A DNA stretch of 18,364 bases from an uncultured Synergistales bacterium (GCA_937957815.1 CALFXN010000286.1:1-18364); one strand, 5' to 3'; positions 6,178 to 14,697 are shown, counted from the first letter of the stretch. Notes: generated by a model from the letters alone, not told the origin. Translations and numbers: made by a program.

Positions 6178-8741
6178 CGGTATTGTCGGCACAGCGCTTT
6201 GACAATTCGAGGGACGGTGGATGTCCCACGCTGGAAGTCAGGGAAACATCGCGAAAGGGTCGGAAGATGCCCGAACCCCGCCCGGTTCCGCTGAAGGAGA
6301 CGTCCGTGACGGGGAACGTCCAGGGGCCGCTCGCGTCGCTTGTCCTGAATCAGCTCTTCGATTGCTCATTCCTGAAAGAGGGAACGGCCGTCGAGGCGGT
6401 CTACCGTTTTCCGCTGCCCGGCGACGCGATCGTCCGGGGCGTGACCGTGACGTTCGGAGAGGTGTGCATCGCCACGCGACTCGCGGAGCGCGCCGAGGCC
6501 GAGGCGGAATACGACGACGCGGTCGAGACGGGGCGTCGGGCCGCACTCGTCACGCGCGAGGGCGACGACGCCTTCACGCTTCGGATTGCGGGAATCACGC
6601 GGGACGCCCCGGTCCGCGTGGAAACGACGTTCCTTCTCTGGCTCAGGCCGATTTCAGGCGGATGGTCGCTCAGGTTGCCGCTGACGCTCGCGCCGCGATA
6701 TGTCCGAAGCGACGAGGAACGGACGGCCGGGGCGAACACGCAGCCGTTCGAATCCCGCTGGGACCCCGAGCACAGGGTTCGCCTGTCGATCGTCTGCCGG
6801 GGCGTCGCGGAAGCGTCGTGTCAGACGAACTCGATCCGGACGGAGAACGAAAACGGGGCGCTGCGCGTGACATTCGCCGAGGATGCGGTCTGGCCGGATC
6901 AGGATCTCGTTCTGGAGTTGCGTTCGGCGTCGCTCGACGCCGAAGCGCCCGTGGGGCTCGACGTCTTTGCGACCTCGGACGATGGCGGCGGCGCGTTTCT
7001 CGCACTCGCCTCGCCCGCAGACGCGCCGGACGCATCGGAAGAGGCGGGCGCGCCGCGGGAGATTCTGCTCCTCGTGGACCACTCGGGTTCGATGTCCGGA
7101 CCCAAGTGGGAGGCGGCGGACTGGGCCGTGAAAATCCTGCTCTCGCGTCTCGGCGACGACGACGCGTTCAATCTGGGGTTCTTTCACGACACGTGCCGGT
7201 GGATGGCGCGAACTCCCGTGAAGGCGACGGAGAAGAACCGGCTCCGGGCGGAACGCTTCATATCTGTCTGTACCGATTCCGGCGGAACCGAACTCGGGGT
7301 CGCGCTCGAACAGGCACTGTCGCAGTCGCGAATGGAAGGCCGCGCCGCGAGGCACGTCGTCGTCGTCACCGATGCGCAGGTTTCCGATCACGACCGGATC
7401 GCGGCTCTGCTCGAACGCGAGGCTGCGCTCGCAGACTTCCGACGCGTCAGCGTCGTCTGCATCGACGCGGCTCCCAACGAACCGCTCGCGTCGGCGATGG
7501 CCGAAACCGGACGCGGCGTCGCGTGCTTCCTCACGTCGAACCCCGACGAGGTCGACATCGCGACGGCTCTCGACGAGCTCTGCCTCGAATTCTCGCGGCC
7601 GCTCGCGCTCGGGCTCCGTCTCGAAAGCGACGCGGATCTCGCGGAGGCGACCGGACGATACGAGTGCCGCAACGGATCGCTCGATCTCGGCGACCTTCCG
7701 GCCGGCCGGCCCAGGTGGATTTGCGGCCGGTTCCGGCGACGGGAGCGGACGGGCGGCCCCGTCGCGTTCCGCCTGAAGGACGACGCAGGGAAGACGCTCG
7801 CCTCCGCGTCGGTCGATCCGGAAACGACCTGCGGAGAGTGGGCCGACGCGATCCGCGGACTGTACGGAACGCTGCGCGTCCGGCGACTCGAGTCGATCGC
7901 CGCGTCGCGGCCCCGCGGGAACACTCGGGAGATCCTCGAGCGCATGGGGCTCGCGTCGACGGTCCGCGAGGCGCTCTATCCCGAAAACGAACGGCTTGCA
8001 ACGGCCGACATCGCGGAGCTTCTGGTCCGCGAATCGCTCGCGGCCGGAGTTCCGTGCTCGAAGACGGCCTTCGTCGCCGTCCGCGAGGAGGCCGGGGTGA
8101 AGGTCTCGGAGGGCTTCGTGGTCCCGAACGCGCTCCCTCGCGGATGGGACGCGGAATTCGCGGTCCCGATGCCCTGCATGATGTCTTCGGAGCCGTGTCC
8201 GCCCGATTCCGCGGGAGCTCCGACGCAGGACGTCGTCATGTTCTCGATCGACAGGTCGGCAACGGTGACTCCCCGGGCGGGCGCGGATTCCTCTCCGCGC
8301 GGAAAGCGCGGCGTTTCCGGATTTCTCTCGCGGATCGGATTCGCCGGGAGGAAGCGCTCCGGGGAAGATTCCTTCACGGAGAGCTCGGTCGAAAGCGAAG
8401 AAGCCGCATTGGCCGGAGAACGCGTCCTGTTCGACGGCTCCGTCGACGCCGGAAAGGGAGTTTTGGCGCTCTTCGAGGGCGTCGCCGGCGAGGGACTCCT
8501 CGCCGGAACCGCATCGCTCCGGGTCCTTGCGGTCGAAGGAGGGATCGACGGCGACGGAGGCGCCGAGATCCGGATCCTCGTGAACGGGAGTGTCGCCGCG
8601 AAGGTCCGTCTCTCGGACCTTCTCCGCCTCGGGGGCCGCAGGCCGCTCAACATCCGCCTCCGCGCCGGAGACCGCGTCCGGATCGAACTCACGCGCGGCG
8701 GCGCGTCCGGTGCGGGAAGTCTCAGGCTCTCCGCGGGATAG
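6174..8741 (+). CDS. VIT and von Willebrand factor A domain protein
   Basis: This 855-residue protein pairs an N-terminal VIT (inter-alpha-trypsin/vault) domain at about 35-180 with a VWA domain at about 295-460. The metal-ion-dependent adhesion site is complete: Asp302-His-Ser304-Gly-Ser306, Thr372 in Gly-Gly-Thr-Glu-Leu, and Asp400 in Val-Thr-Asp-Ala. Residues about 460-690 match the region that usually follows VWA in this family. The last roughly 110 residues form a Gly-rich, probably beta-sandwich tail that I cannot assign. A Ser/Arg-rich low-complexity linker lies near 690-750. No signal peptide, sorting motif or membrane helix is seen, so the protein is probably cytoplasmic, unlike many bacterial VIT-VWA proteins. 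ATG 6174 overlaps the XRE stop, and an alternative ATG lies at 6267. Function is unknown. A ligand-binding or scaffold role is the general expectation for the fold. Confidence 0.85.
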   Translation: MTVLSAQRFDNSRDGGCPTLEVRETSRKGRKMPEPRPVPLKETSVTGNVQGPLASLVLNQLFDCSFLKEGTAVEAVYRFPLPGDAIVRGVTVTFGEVCIATRLAERAEAEAEYDDAVETGRRAALVTREGDDAFTLRIAGITRDAPVRVETTFLLWLRPISGGWSLRLPLTLAPRYVRSDEERTAGANTQPFESRWDPEHRVRLSIVCRGVAEASCQTNSIRTENENGALRVTFAEDAVWPDQDLVLELRSASLDAEAPVGLDVFATSDDGGGAFLALASPADAPDASEEAGAPREILLLVDHSGSMSGPKWEAADWAVKILLSRLGDDDAFNLGFFHDTCRWMARTPVKATEKNRLRAERFISVCTDSGGTELGVALEQALSQSRMEGRAARHVVVVTDAQVSDHDRIAALLEREAALADFRRVSVVCIDAAPNEPLASAMAETGRGVACFLTSNPDEVDIATALDELCLEFSRPLALGLRLESDADLAEATGRYECRNGSLDLGDLPAGRPRWICGRFRRRERTGGPVAFRLKDDAGKTLASASVDPETTCGEWADAIRGLYGTLRVRRLESIAASRPRGNTREILERMGLASTVREALYPENERLATADIAELLVRESLAAGVPCSKTAFVAVREEAGVKVSEGFVVPNALPRGWDAEFAVPMPCMMSSEPCPPDSAGAPTQDVVMFSIDRSATVTPRAGADSSPRGKRGVSGFLSRIGFAGRKRSGEDSFTESSVESEEAALAGERVLFDGSVDAGKGVLALFEGVAGEGLLAGTASLRVLAVEGGIDGDGGAEIRILVNGSVAAKVRLSDLLRLGGRRPLNIRLRAGDRVRIELTRGGASGAGSLRLSAG

Positions 8742-8783
8742 AAAATTCATCGTCAGACGAATTTTGGGGCTATACTTGAACGC

Positions 8784-8809
8784 ACGGGCGCCGGATGTCC
8801 GGCGCCCGT
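8784..8809. repeat. Perfect 12-bp GC-rich inverted repeat before the YkvA-like gene
   Basis: Arms ACGGGCGCCGGA (8784-8795) and its exact complement (8798-8809) flank a 2-base centre. A TATACT box lies at 8771-8776 and the next start codon at 8837. No T-tract follows, so it is not a classical intrinsic terminator for the VIT-VWA gene. It may be a leader hairpin or a protein-binding site. Confidence 0.6.
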
Positions 8810-8836
8810 CATCGCGGAAAGAGGGATTGACGCGCA

Positions 8837-9244
8837 ATGGACGAAGAACGCGACGAACGCGACGTGATCGATCCGGAAGTCGTCGACGACGGCGACGGTC
8901 CCCGGAGCGGATACGAAAAATACGGCCGCCATTTCAGCGAGGGCGGCTTTTGGGAGAAGGCCGCGAAGGTCGCGCTGCGCGCCGGGGCCGGACTCATCGA
9001 AAAGGCGCTGACGCTCTACTACGTCCTGCGCGACGGAGCCACACCCCTCTGGGCGAAGGCCGCGATCACGGGCGTTCTCGGCTACTTCGTCCTGCCGATC
9101 GACATGATCCCCGACTTTATCCCCGTCGCCGGCTTCACGGACGACCTCGGCGCGATCGGCGCGGCGTTCCTGATCGTCGCGGCGTACGTCAGGGAAGAAC
9201 ACAGGGAAAAAGCGCGGCTCAGGATGAAGGAATGGTTCCGGTAA
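8837..9244 (+). CDS. YkvA family protein (DUF1232)
   Basis: This is a small membrane-associated protein of 135 residues. The DUF1232 hallmark is clear at about residues 77-104: Tyr-Phe-Val-Leu-Pro-Ile-Asp-Met-Ile-Pro-Asp-Phe-Ile-Pro, then Gly-Phe-Thr-Asp-Asp-Leu-Gly. A hydrophobic segment follows at about 104-118. The first 30 residues are acidic and low in complexity, and the tail is rich in Lys, Arg and Glu. The biochemical role of this widespread family is not established. A GAGGG ribosome site lies about 12 bases before the ATG. The gene stands between the VIT-VWA gene and the Synerg-CTERM gene on the same strand, with gaps of 95 and 97 bases, so it is probably transcribed alone or from its own leader. 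Confidence 0.88.
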   Translation: MDEERDERDVIDPEVVDDGDGPRSGYEKYGRHFSEGGFWEKAAKVALRAGAGLIEKALTLYYVLRDGATPLWAKAAITGVLGYFVLPIDMIPDFIPVAGFTDDLGAIGAAFLIVAAYVREEHREKARLRMKEWFR

Positions 9245-9256
9245 CGTCCGGGGCGC

Positions 9257-9284
9257 TTTTCACCCGGCGAAAGCGTGATACGAT
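9257..9284 (+). promoter_or_regulatory. Candidate extended -10 promoter for the Synerg-CTERM protein gene
   Basis: TTTTCA at 9257-9262 and TACGAT at 9279-9284 are spaced by 16 bases. A TG dinucleotide at 9276-9277 gives the extended -10 form TGnTACGAT. The site lies about 58 bases before the preferred GTG start. Both hexamers are imperfect, so this is tentative. Confidence 0.35.
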
Positions 9285-9341
9285 ATGTGCCTGTGAAGCC
9301 GTATCGGCGTCATCATGCGATCTTCCCGAAAGGATGTGTCC

Positions 9342-10952
9342 GTGTTGAAGAAAATAGCGGCGCTGGCGCTCATATGTCTCTGCCTCCTTGCGGGAGGCCC
9401 GGCGGCTGAAGCCGTCGGCATCGCGATCACCGCTCCGTCGGCGGGGAACCGCATTCTTGCTCCGACGCGCGACTTCTACGTGATCGTCTCGCTCGACCGG
9501 GAGGGGAAAAATCCCGAGGAGGAGCCGTTCAACGTCCGTTTCGAACTCTACCGTAACGGGAACCCGACCGCGATACGCTCCATCACGAGTTCCGTCGACG
9601 GCAACGGCCTGTCGCCGGCGGGTGCGATCGAGACGGATTACGCGAACGGGTGGACGCCCGGGACGTCGGCGGACATCCTCGCCGCGCCGCTTCCGGACCT
9701 CGTGTTCAATCCGGCGCAGCCCGTTTCGAAGTATCATCCGGAGCGGAAGGCCGTCGTGACGTCGCACTACGCGGCGGCGCTCATCCAAGGCGGCTGCACG
9801 AAGAATTTCGACAGCGACTACGCGGCTTCATACGTCCAGGACATCGAGGAGGGCAACTACACGCTCACCGTCACCGCAGTCGGCGGCGGGGGCCTCCCGC
9901 TCGACACGGAAAGCGTCCCGCTCGCGTTCGGCTCCGTGCCGGACAAGATCCTCTCCCGCTTCAGCCCCGCGGACCACATGGCAAAGGTCACGGCCTTCGC
10001 GGCCGCGAACAACTCGCACGTCTACACGGACCTCTTCCCCGGATACTGGGACGCGAAGACGCTCCCCCACGGAACGGCCCCCTCGACGCTCTTCTACGAG
10101 ATCGTCCGCCGCTGGCGTCCCAACGACGCGCTCGAGTACATGAACGGAACGGTGCGCGGTGTCGTCTACAACGTCAACGCGACGAGCGCGACGCAGGCCG
10201 TGGAAATCGGCGCCCTCGCGAACGCCCTGAGGCTCGGGGCCGGTTCGATGCTCTGGTACCACTACGATATCGGCGATCCGGCCGTGAAATACAACCCCGG
10301 CAACGGGAGCGTCGCCACGAAGCAGGGAAGCATCGTCGCGTTCGCTTCCGGCGACAGGCTCGTTCTCACGCGCGCGGAAATCCGCGGCGACGGCGTGACC
10401 GAAGTGTCGCCCGCCGACTACGTCTGCTCGCCGGACCTCGCGGACAAGCAGGTCGACTGGAACGTGGCCGACGGAGTCGCCGTGAAGCCGAAACAGCTCC
10501 TGAGCCTCTTCGGAGCGGTGATGCCGATCCAGCCCGATCCGGAGGACGTCGTCGCGAACGAAGACGGAACCTATACGGTGAACAACAGAATCGCCACGGT
10601 GCGTTATTCTCTCCTGGACGGCGCGACGGAAGTTCTCTCGTTCGACGCGAAGCGCGTGGAACTGACGCGATACGGCGTCAACAGCAACCGGGCGTCGATC
10701 TACGAATTCCGACACGACATTCCGGTCCCGGCGAGCTTCGACCACGCCCTGACCGTCAACGTCTCGGCCTTCGACAGCTACGGAGTCGAAGTCGAGGGAA
10801 CGAGCGAGGCCTTCGTATTGCGTCTCGACACATCGGGCCGGGGAAGCGGCGGCGGTGGCGGATGCTCGGCGGGCTTCGCGCCGCTTTCCCTGTTCCTCCT
10901 TCTTCCGCTTCTCATCGTCGAATGTGACCGAAGAAAGCGCGGGGAAAGGTAA
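9342..10952 (+). CDS. Secreted protein with Synerg-CTERM sorting signal
   Basis: This is an exported protein of 536 residues with sorting signals at both ends. The N-terminus has a Lys-Lys pair, a hydrophobic core and an Ala-Glu-Ala cleavage site near residue 23. The C-terminus has a Gly-rich stretch, Cys508-Ser-Ala-Gly, about 15 hydrophobic residues and an Arg/Lys-rich tail, the architecture of the Synerg-CTERM signal of Synergistota. By analogy with other CTERM systems, the tail probably holds the protein in the membrane until a dedicated protease processes it near the Cys. The region between is mixed, with Ig-like or beta-rich stretches near both ends, and no enzyme motif is recognised. 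The open frame begins at ATG 9315. GTG 9342 is preferred because AAAGGA lies at 9329-9334 and the signal peptide then starts correctly. A terminator follows directly. Confidence 0.8.
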   Translation: MLKKIAALALICLCLLAGGPAAEAVGIAITAPSAGNRILAPTRDFYVIVSLDREGKNPEEEPFNVRFELYRNGNPTAIRSITSSVDGNGLSPAGAIETDYANGWTPGTSADILAAPLPDLVFNPAQPVSKYHPERKAVVTSHYAAALIQGGCTKNFDSDYAASYVQDIEEGNYTLTVTAVGGGGLPLDTESVPLAFGSVPDKILSRFSPADHMAKVTAFAAANNSHVYTDLFPGYWDAKTLPHGTAPSTLFYEIVRRWRPNDALEYMNGTVRGVVYNVNATSATQAVEIGALANALRLGAGSMLWYHYDIGDPAVKYNPGNGSVATKQGSIVAFASGDRLVLTRAEIRGDGVTEVSPADYVCSPDLADKQVDWNVADGVAVKPKQLLSLFGAVMPIQPDPEDVVANEDGTYTVNNRIATVRYSLLDGATEVLSFDAKRVELTRYGVNSNRASIYEFRHDIPVPASFDHALTVNVSAFDSYGVEVEGTSEAFVLRLDTSGRGSGGGGGCSAGFAPLSLFLLLPLLIVECDRRKRGER

Positions 10953-10966
10953 GAGAAAGCGTCATC

Positions 10967-11002
10967 CGGGCTGTCTCCCGAAACGGAACAGCCCGTTTTT
11001 TT
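10967..11002 (+). terminator. Intrinsic terminator after the Synerg-CTERM gene
   Basis: Arms CGGGCTGT (10967-10974) and ACAGCCCG (10988-10995) form a perfect 8-bp stem. The 13-base loop can form a further 3-bp inner stem. Seven T residues follow at 10996-11002. It lies 14 bases after the stop codon. Confidence 0.92.
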
Positions 11003-11045
11003 CGTTCAGTCACACCCTGGCGTTTTGGAGGGAAAACCTGATCTC

Positions 11046-13040
11046 ATGAACCCGTTCGATATGCGGACCGTCGTCATCACCAGTGCGGCGATCATCTTCG
11101 TCTGTTCGCTCCTGCTCCTGATGCTCTGGAAGCAGAATCGTGGAAGGTTTTCCGGAATAGGAATCTGGAGCGCGGGATTCGCGGCTATCGCCGCAGGACT
11201 CTCTCTTCTGGCCCTGCGCGGGGTCATCCCGTACGTCGTTTCGGTCTTCCTCGCGAACGTCGTCATCATGTCCGGTGTCCTCCTGACGATAATAGGGACG
11301 GACCACTTCCTCGGACGGACGGGCCGTCGCGTTCACGACATCCTCCTCCTCGGGCTCTTTTCCGCGCTGTTCGCCCGGTATGTCTTCGTCCACGACAGCT
11401 TGCAGGCGAGAACGGCTCTCATCTCGATCCTGATGACCGTCTACTGTGCCCAGATCGCCTGGACTCTGCTCGCCCGGGTCGGGCCGGACGTCCGCCGCTG
11501 GACCTTCCTGACGGGATTGGTCTATGCGGCGTACACCCTGATCAATGTCATCCGGTTGCTGCGGATCTTTTCGGGCGGGGATGGGACGTGGGTCGATTTC
11601 TTCAAGGCAAACGGCTTCGAGACGATTATTGTCTTCTCCTATCAGCTCCTGTCGATCCTTCTGACATACAGTCTCACGCTCATGGTCACCCGAAGGTTGC
11701 TGCTCGACGTCCGCGCGCAGGAGGAGAAGTTCTCCACCGCATTCCGGATCGCTCCGTATATGCTGACCCTCACTCGTCTTTCCGACGGATTGATCTACGA
11801 AGTCAACGACGGATTCGTAAGGACCACCGGCTACTCCTATGAGGATGCGGTCGGACGGACCTATCCGGAACTGGGGCTCTGGGCGAACGGACCGGACAGG
11901 GCGTCGCTGGTCGAGGCGCTCCGGGAGACGGGAAGCGTGCGTGAACGGGAGTACCCGTTCAGGACGCGATCAGGAGAGATCTTTCTGGGGATGGTCTCGG
12001 CCGATGTCATCTCGGTCGGCGGAGAACGGTGCATCCTGGCAAGCATCAGCAACGTCACGGAGCGGCGGCGCATGGAGGACGCGCTTCGCGAGAGCGAGGA
12101 GAAGTTCCGCAACCTGGCGGAAAACTCGAGCGACGCGATCTGGCGGACGGACACGGCGCTCCGGTTCACCTACATCAGTCCCGCCGACGAACGGATGCGC
12201 GGCTTCCGGCGGGACGAAGTCATCGGAACCACCGTATGGAGCGCGCTCACGCCCGATGGGGCCGAACGCGTTCGGCGAGCGATCTCCGAGCTTCGCAGCG
12301 CCGAGCGTAACGGGGTTCCCGTCGGCACCGTCAGGTTCGAACTCGAGCAGAAGCGCAAGGATGGCAGCGCGCTCTGGACCGAAATCAACGTCGTCCCCCA
12401 CCGCGACAGGGACGGAAAGCTCCTCGGCTTCCACGGTGTGACCAGGGACATCTCCGAGCGCAAACGCGCCGCGGAGCGCATCGAACACATGGCGAGCCAC
12501 GACACGCTGACCGACCTGCCCAACCGGATGCTCGTCTCCGACAGGCTCGAGCGGGCGCTCGCCCTCTCGAAGCGGAACGGAACGCGCCTTGCGCTCATGT
12601 TCGTCGATCTCGACCGCTTCAAACCCGTCAACGACACCTACGGACACGCCGTCGGCGACGTGCTGCTCCGCGAGGCCGCGACACGGCTGCGCTCCTCGAT
12701 CCGGGCGTCCGACACGGTCGGGCGCATCGGCGGCGACGAATTCGTCGTCCTGCTGCCGATCATCGAAACGGAAGACGACGCGCTCGTCGTCGCCGGCAAA
12801 CTCCGTGCGGCTCTCGAAAAACCGTTCGAGATCGAAGGCCTTAGGATCGGCGTCTCGTGCAGCATCGGCATCGCGATCGCGCCGGACGACGGATGCAACG
12901 AGATCGAACTCGCGAAGAACGCGGATATGGCGATGTACGCCGCGAAGCAACCCGGCGGCAACGCAGTGTGGCTCTACCGGCGGCAGGCCGATTCCGGTTT
13001 CGTCGCCGAAGAGACCCTGCCCCGGGGAGCCGGCGAGTAG
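11046..13040 (+). CDS. Membrane diguanylate cyclase with two PAS domains (GGDEF)
   Basis: This enzyme makes cyclic di-GMP from two GTP at the inner membrane. The 664 residues run as follows: about seven hydrophobic helices (roughly 8-212), PAS domain 1 (about 222-335), PAS domain 2 with a PAC-type end (about 345-470), and a GGDEF domain (about 475-640). The active site is intact as Gly562-Gly-Asp-Glu-Phe566. An inhibitory RxxD site (Arg553 to Asp556) lies five residues before it, so product feedback is expected. There is no EAL domain, so it should only synthesise. The second PAS ends in a typical Asp-Ile-Ser-Glu-Arg-Lys linker to the cyclase. TTG 11025 could start the frame, but ATG 11046 is preferred because GGAGGGA (11026-11032) lies before it, at a rather long spacing. 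The sensed signal is unknown. The gene stands alone after a terminator. Confidence 0.93.
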   Translation: MNPFDMRTVVITSAAIIFVCSLLLLMLWKQNRGRFSGIGIWSAGFAAIAAGLSLLALRGVIPYVVSVFLANVVIMSGVLLTIIGTDHFLGRTGRRVHDILLLGLFSALFARYVFVHDSLQARTALISILMTVYCAQIAWTLLARVGPDVRRWTFLTGLVYAAYTLINVIRLLRIFSGGDGTWVDFFKANGFETIIVFSYQLLSILLTYSLTLMVTRRLLLDVRAQEEKFSTAFRIAPYMLTLTRLSDGLIYEVNDGFVRTTGYSYEDAVGRTYPELGLWANGPDRASLVEALRETGSVREREYPFRTRSGEIFLGMVSADVISVGGERCILASISNVTERRRMEDALRESEEKFRNLAENSSDAIWRTDTALRFTYISPADERMRGFRRDEVIGTTVWSALTPDGAERVRRAISELRSAERNGVPVGTVRFELEQKRKDGSALWTEINVVPHRDRDGKLLGFHGVTRDISERKRAAERIEHMASHDTLTDLPNRMLVSDRLERALALSKRNGTRLALMFVDLDRFKPVNDTYGHAVGDVLLREAATRLRSSIRASDTVGRIGGDEFVVLLPIIETEDDALVVAGKLRAALEKPFEIEGLRIGVSCSIGIAIAPDDGCNEIELAKNADMAMYAAKQPGGNAVWLYRRQADSGFVAEETLPRGAGE

Positions 13041-13110
13041 CGTGCTGCGACGGAAGCCCCGGGAGGGGAAACGGAAATAGCCCCGGCAGGCGCGAAAGAG
13101 AGGGAAATCG

Positions 13111-14697
13111 ATGTCCTTTTCCGCGTACGCGTGGAAGCTCTACCGGGAATCGCCGGAAGGGAAAGCGGCGATAGCGAGGACTGTCGACGGGCATGTCGCG
13201 TCCATTCCGGCGGTTCGAGACGCCCCAGCGTTCCGGTATGACCTTTTCCTGCTGCCCGACGACGAAAGCGCGGAGCCGTACGGCGCCGATGTGACTGTTG
13301 ACCTTCGCCGCGAGATCCGGGGGCTTTTTTCCAGAGGGTTCATCCGGTCGCATGAAGAGGCGGAAGACCTGTTCCGCGAGATTGTCGAGGATGGCCTCGA
13401 ATGGGAGAAAGACGTCGGGGAAAAGCGCTACACGGCGCAGTATGGCGGCGGGGCCGCGGATCCGGAAGGATTTACCGACGTCTACACGAGCATCGAAGGT
13501 CTGAGCGCCGGACTTCACGAATGCTTCCCCGAATTCTTCTTTCCGTACCTCTTCGCCCGACGGTGCGACGCCCTCGGGGATCTCTGCGACAGGTACGACA
13601 TTCCGTTTCCGGATATTCCCGGAAAATTGCGGAAGCGCGAACGGGCCCTGTTTTACGTCGCGGTCAACAGGGAGATGCAACGGTTCCGCGAGAGGAACGG
13701 GCTCTCCCCGTCTGAGATGAACGCCTTCCTGTATGACTTCGCACCGAAAGACTCGACCCTCGGCCGTACGGAAGATCTTCCGGCGCCGTCGGCGGTATGG
13801 TTCGTCATGGGTGGAACCGGAGGAAACGGGGATTTCAGATATCTCGATACGGCCGATGATTCGTCGGTATCGTACTGGCAGGGGAATATCGAAGCGCGTC
13901 GGGGAGATATCGTCCTCATGTGGTGCGTCTCGCCGAGAAGTTCTCTCCATTCCGTCTGGCGCGTTCTCGACGACGGCTTCAACGACCCGTACTTCTATTA
14001 CTATTCCATGATCCGTATCGGAAGACCGGTCAGGATTCCTCCGATATCGTTTTCCGAGCTGTCCCGCAACAGCGTCTTCTCGGGGAAATCCGCCGTTCGG
14101 TCGCGGTTCCAGGGGTGCAGCGGCACGGCCTTCAGCGCGGAAGAGTATCGGGAAATCCTCCGGCTTGCGTCCGCAAAGGGATTCGACATCGCGACGCTGC
14201 CGGAACCTCCGGAGGATCTTCACCTTCCCGACGTCTCGCTTTCGTGCGAGCGCGACGTCGAGACGCATCTCGTCGAGCCTCTTCTGCGACGGCTCGGTTT
14301 TTCCGAAGCGGACTGGCGGTATCAGCCGCGCATCCGGATGGGACGGGGAGAGCGAAACGTCCCCGATTACGTATTGGGCGCGGATGAAACACCGGGTGAG
14401 GAAGCAGGAGTTGCGCTCCTCGAGTCGAAGTTCGATATTTCAACGGCGAAAGAACGGAGGGAAGCGTTCGTTCAGGCGAAATCCTACGCCCTGAGATTGC
14501 AGGCCGACACGGTGGTTCTCGCCGCGAGGCAGGGCGTATGGGTTTTCAAAAGGGACCGGCGGTCGTTCGACGAGAGCCTGTACGCCTTTAGGAACTGGAA
14601 GGAGATAGCGCGCCCCGAGATCGTCGCGGAGCTTGCATCCGTATTCGGGAAGCACGCGATCGACGCCGCCCTGAAGCAAAGAGCGAAACGCAGGTAG
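13111..14697 (+). CDS. EVE-like domain fused to HsdR-type PD-(D/E)XK nuclease, putative modification-dependent restriction protein
   Basis: This 528-residue protein of unusual build has three parts. Residues 1-220 are unassigned, helical and rich in aromatic and acidic residues. Residues about 225-360 resemble an EVE/PUA-like fold: Trp230 opens a beta strand, an Arg-Arg-Gly265-Asp-Ile-Val turn follows, and an Arg-x-Gln-Gly-x-Ser-like segment comes before a Ser-Ala-Glu-Glu-Tyr helix. EVE domains bind modified bases in DNA or RNA. Residues about 385-500 match the N-terminal nuclease of type I restriction subunit R, with Pro418-Asp419, Glu438-Ser-Lys440 and the Gln455-x-x-x-Tyr459 motif. No Walker A or helicase motif is present, so it is not a complete HsdR. 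ATG 13111 has an AGAGGGA ribosome site. I infer a stand-alone nuclease directed to modified DNA. The EVE call is by pattern only, while the nuclease call is firm. Confidence 0.7.
   Translation: MSFSAYAWKLYRESPEGKAAIARTVDGHVASIPAVRDAPAFRYDLFLLPDDESAEPYGADVTVDLRREIRGLFSRGFIRSHEEAEDLFREIVEDGLEWEKDVGEKRYTAQYGGGAADPEGFTDVYTSIEGLSAGLHECFPEFFFPYLFARRCDALGDLCDRYDIPFPDIPGKLRKRERALFYVAVNREMQRFRERNGLSPSEMNAFLYDFAPKDSTLGRTEDLPAPSAVWFVMGGTGGNGDFRYLDTADDSSVSYWQGNIEARRGDIVLMWCVSPRSSLHSVWRVLDDGFNDPYFYYYSMIRIGRPVRIPPISFSELSRNSVFSGKSAVRSRFQGCSGTAFSAEEYREILRLASAKGFDIATLPEPPEDLHLPDVSLSCERDVETHLVEPLLRRLGFSEADWRYQPRIRMGRGERNVPDYVLGADETPGEEAGVALLESKFDISTAKERREAFVQAKSYALRLQADTVVLAARQGVWVFKRDRRSFDESLYAFRNWKEIARPEIVAELASVFGKHAIDAALKQRAKRR

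Noticed and set aside
3559..6192. An 877-codon open frame on the minus strand opposite the serine hydrolase and XRE genes
   Set aside because: It arises from G/C-rich third positions of the + strand genes. The translation is Arg/Glu/Asp/His-rich with no domain, and it covers a terminator-like palindrome and two well-supported genes.
6221..8779. An 852-codon + strand frame overlapping the VIT-VWA gene
   Set aside because: Very Arg/Gly-rich, no domain, and wholly inside the well-supported frame. It is an out-of-frame shadow.
6654..8837. A 727-codon minus-strand open frame opposite the VIT-VWA gene
   Set aside because: Same codon-bias artefact. The + strand has clear VIT and VWA motifs over the whole length.
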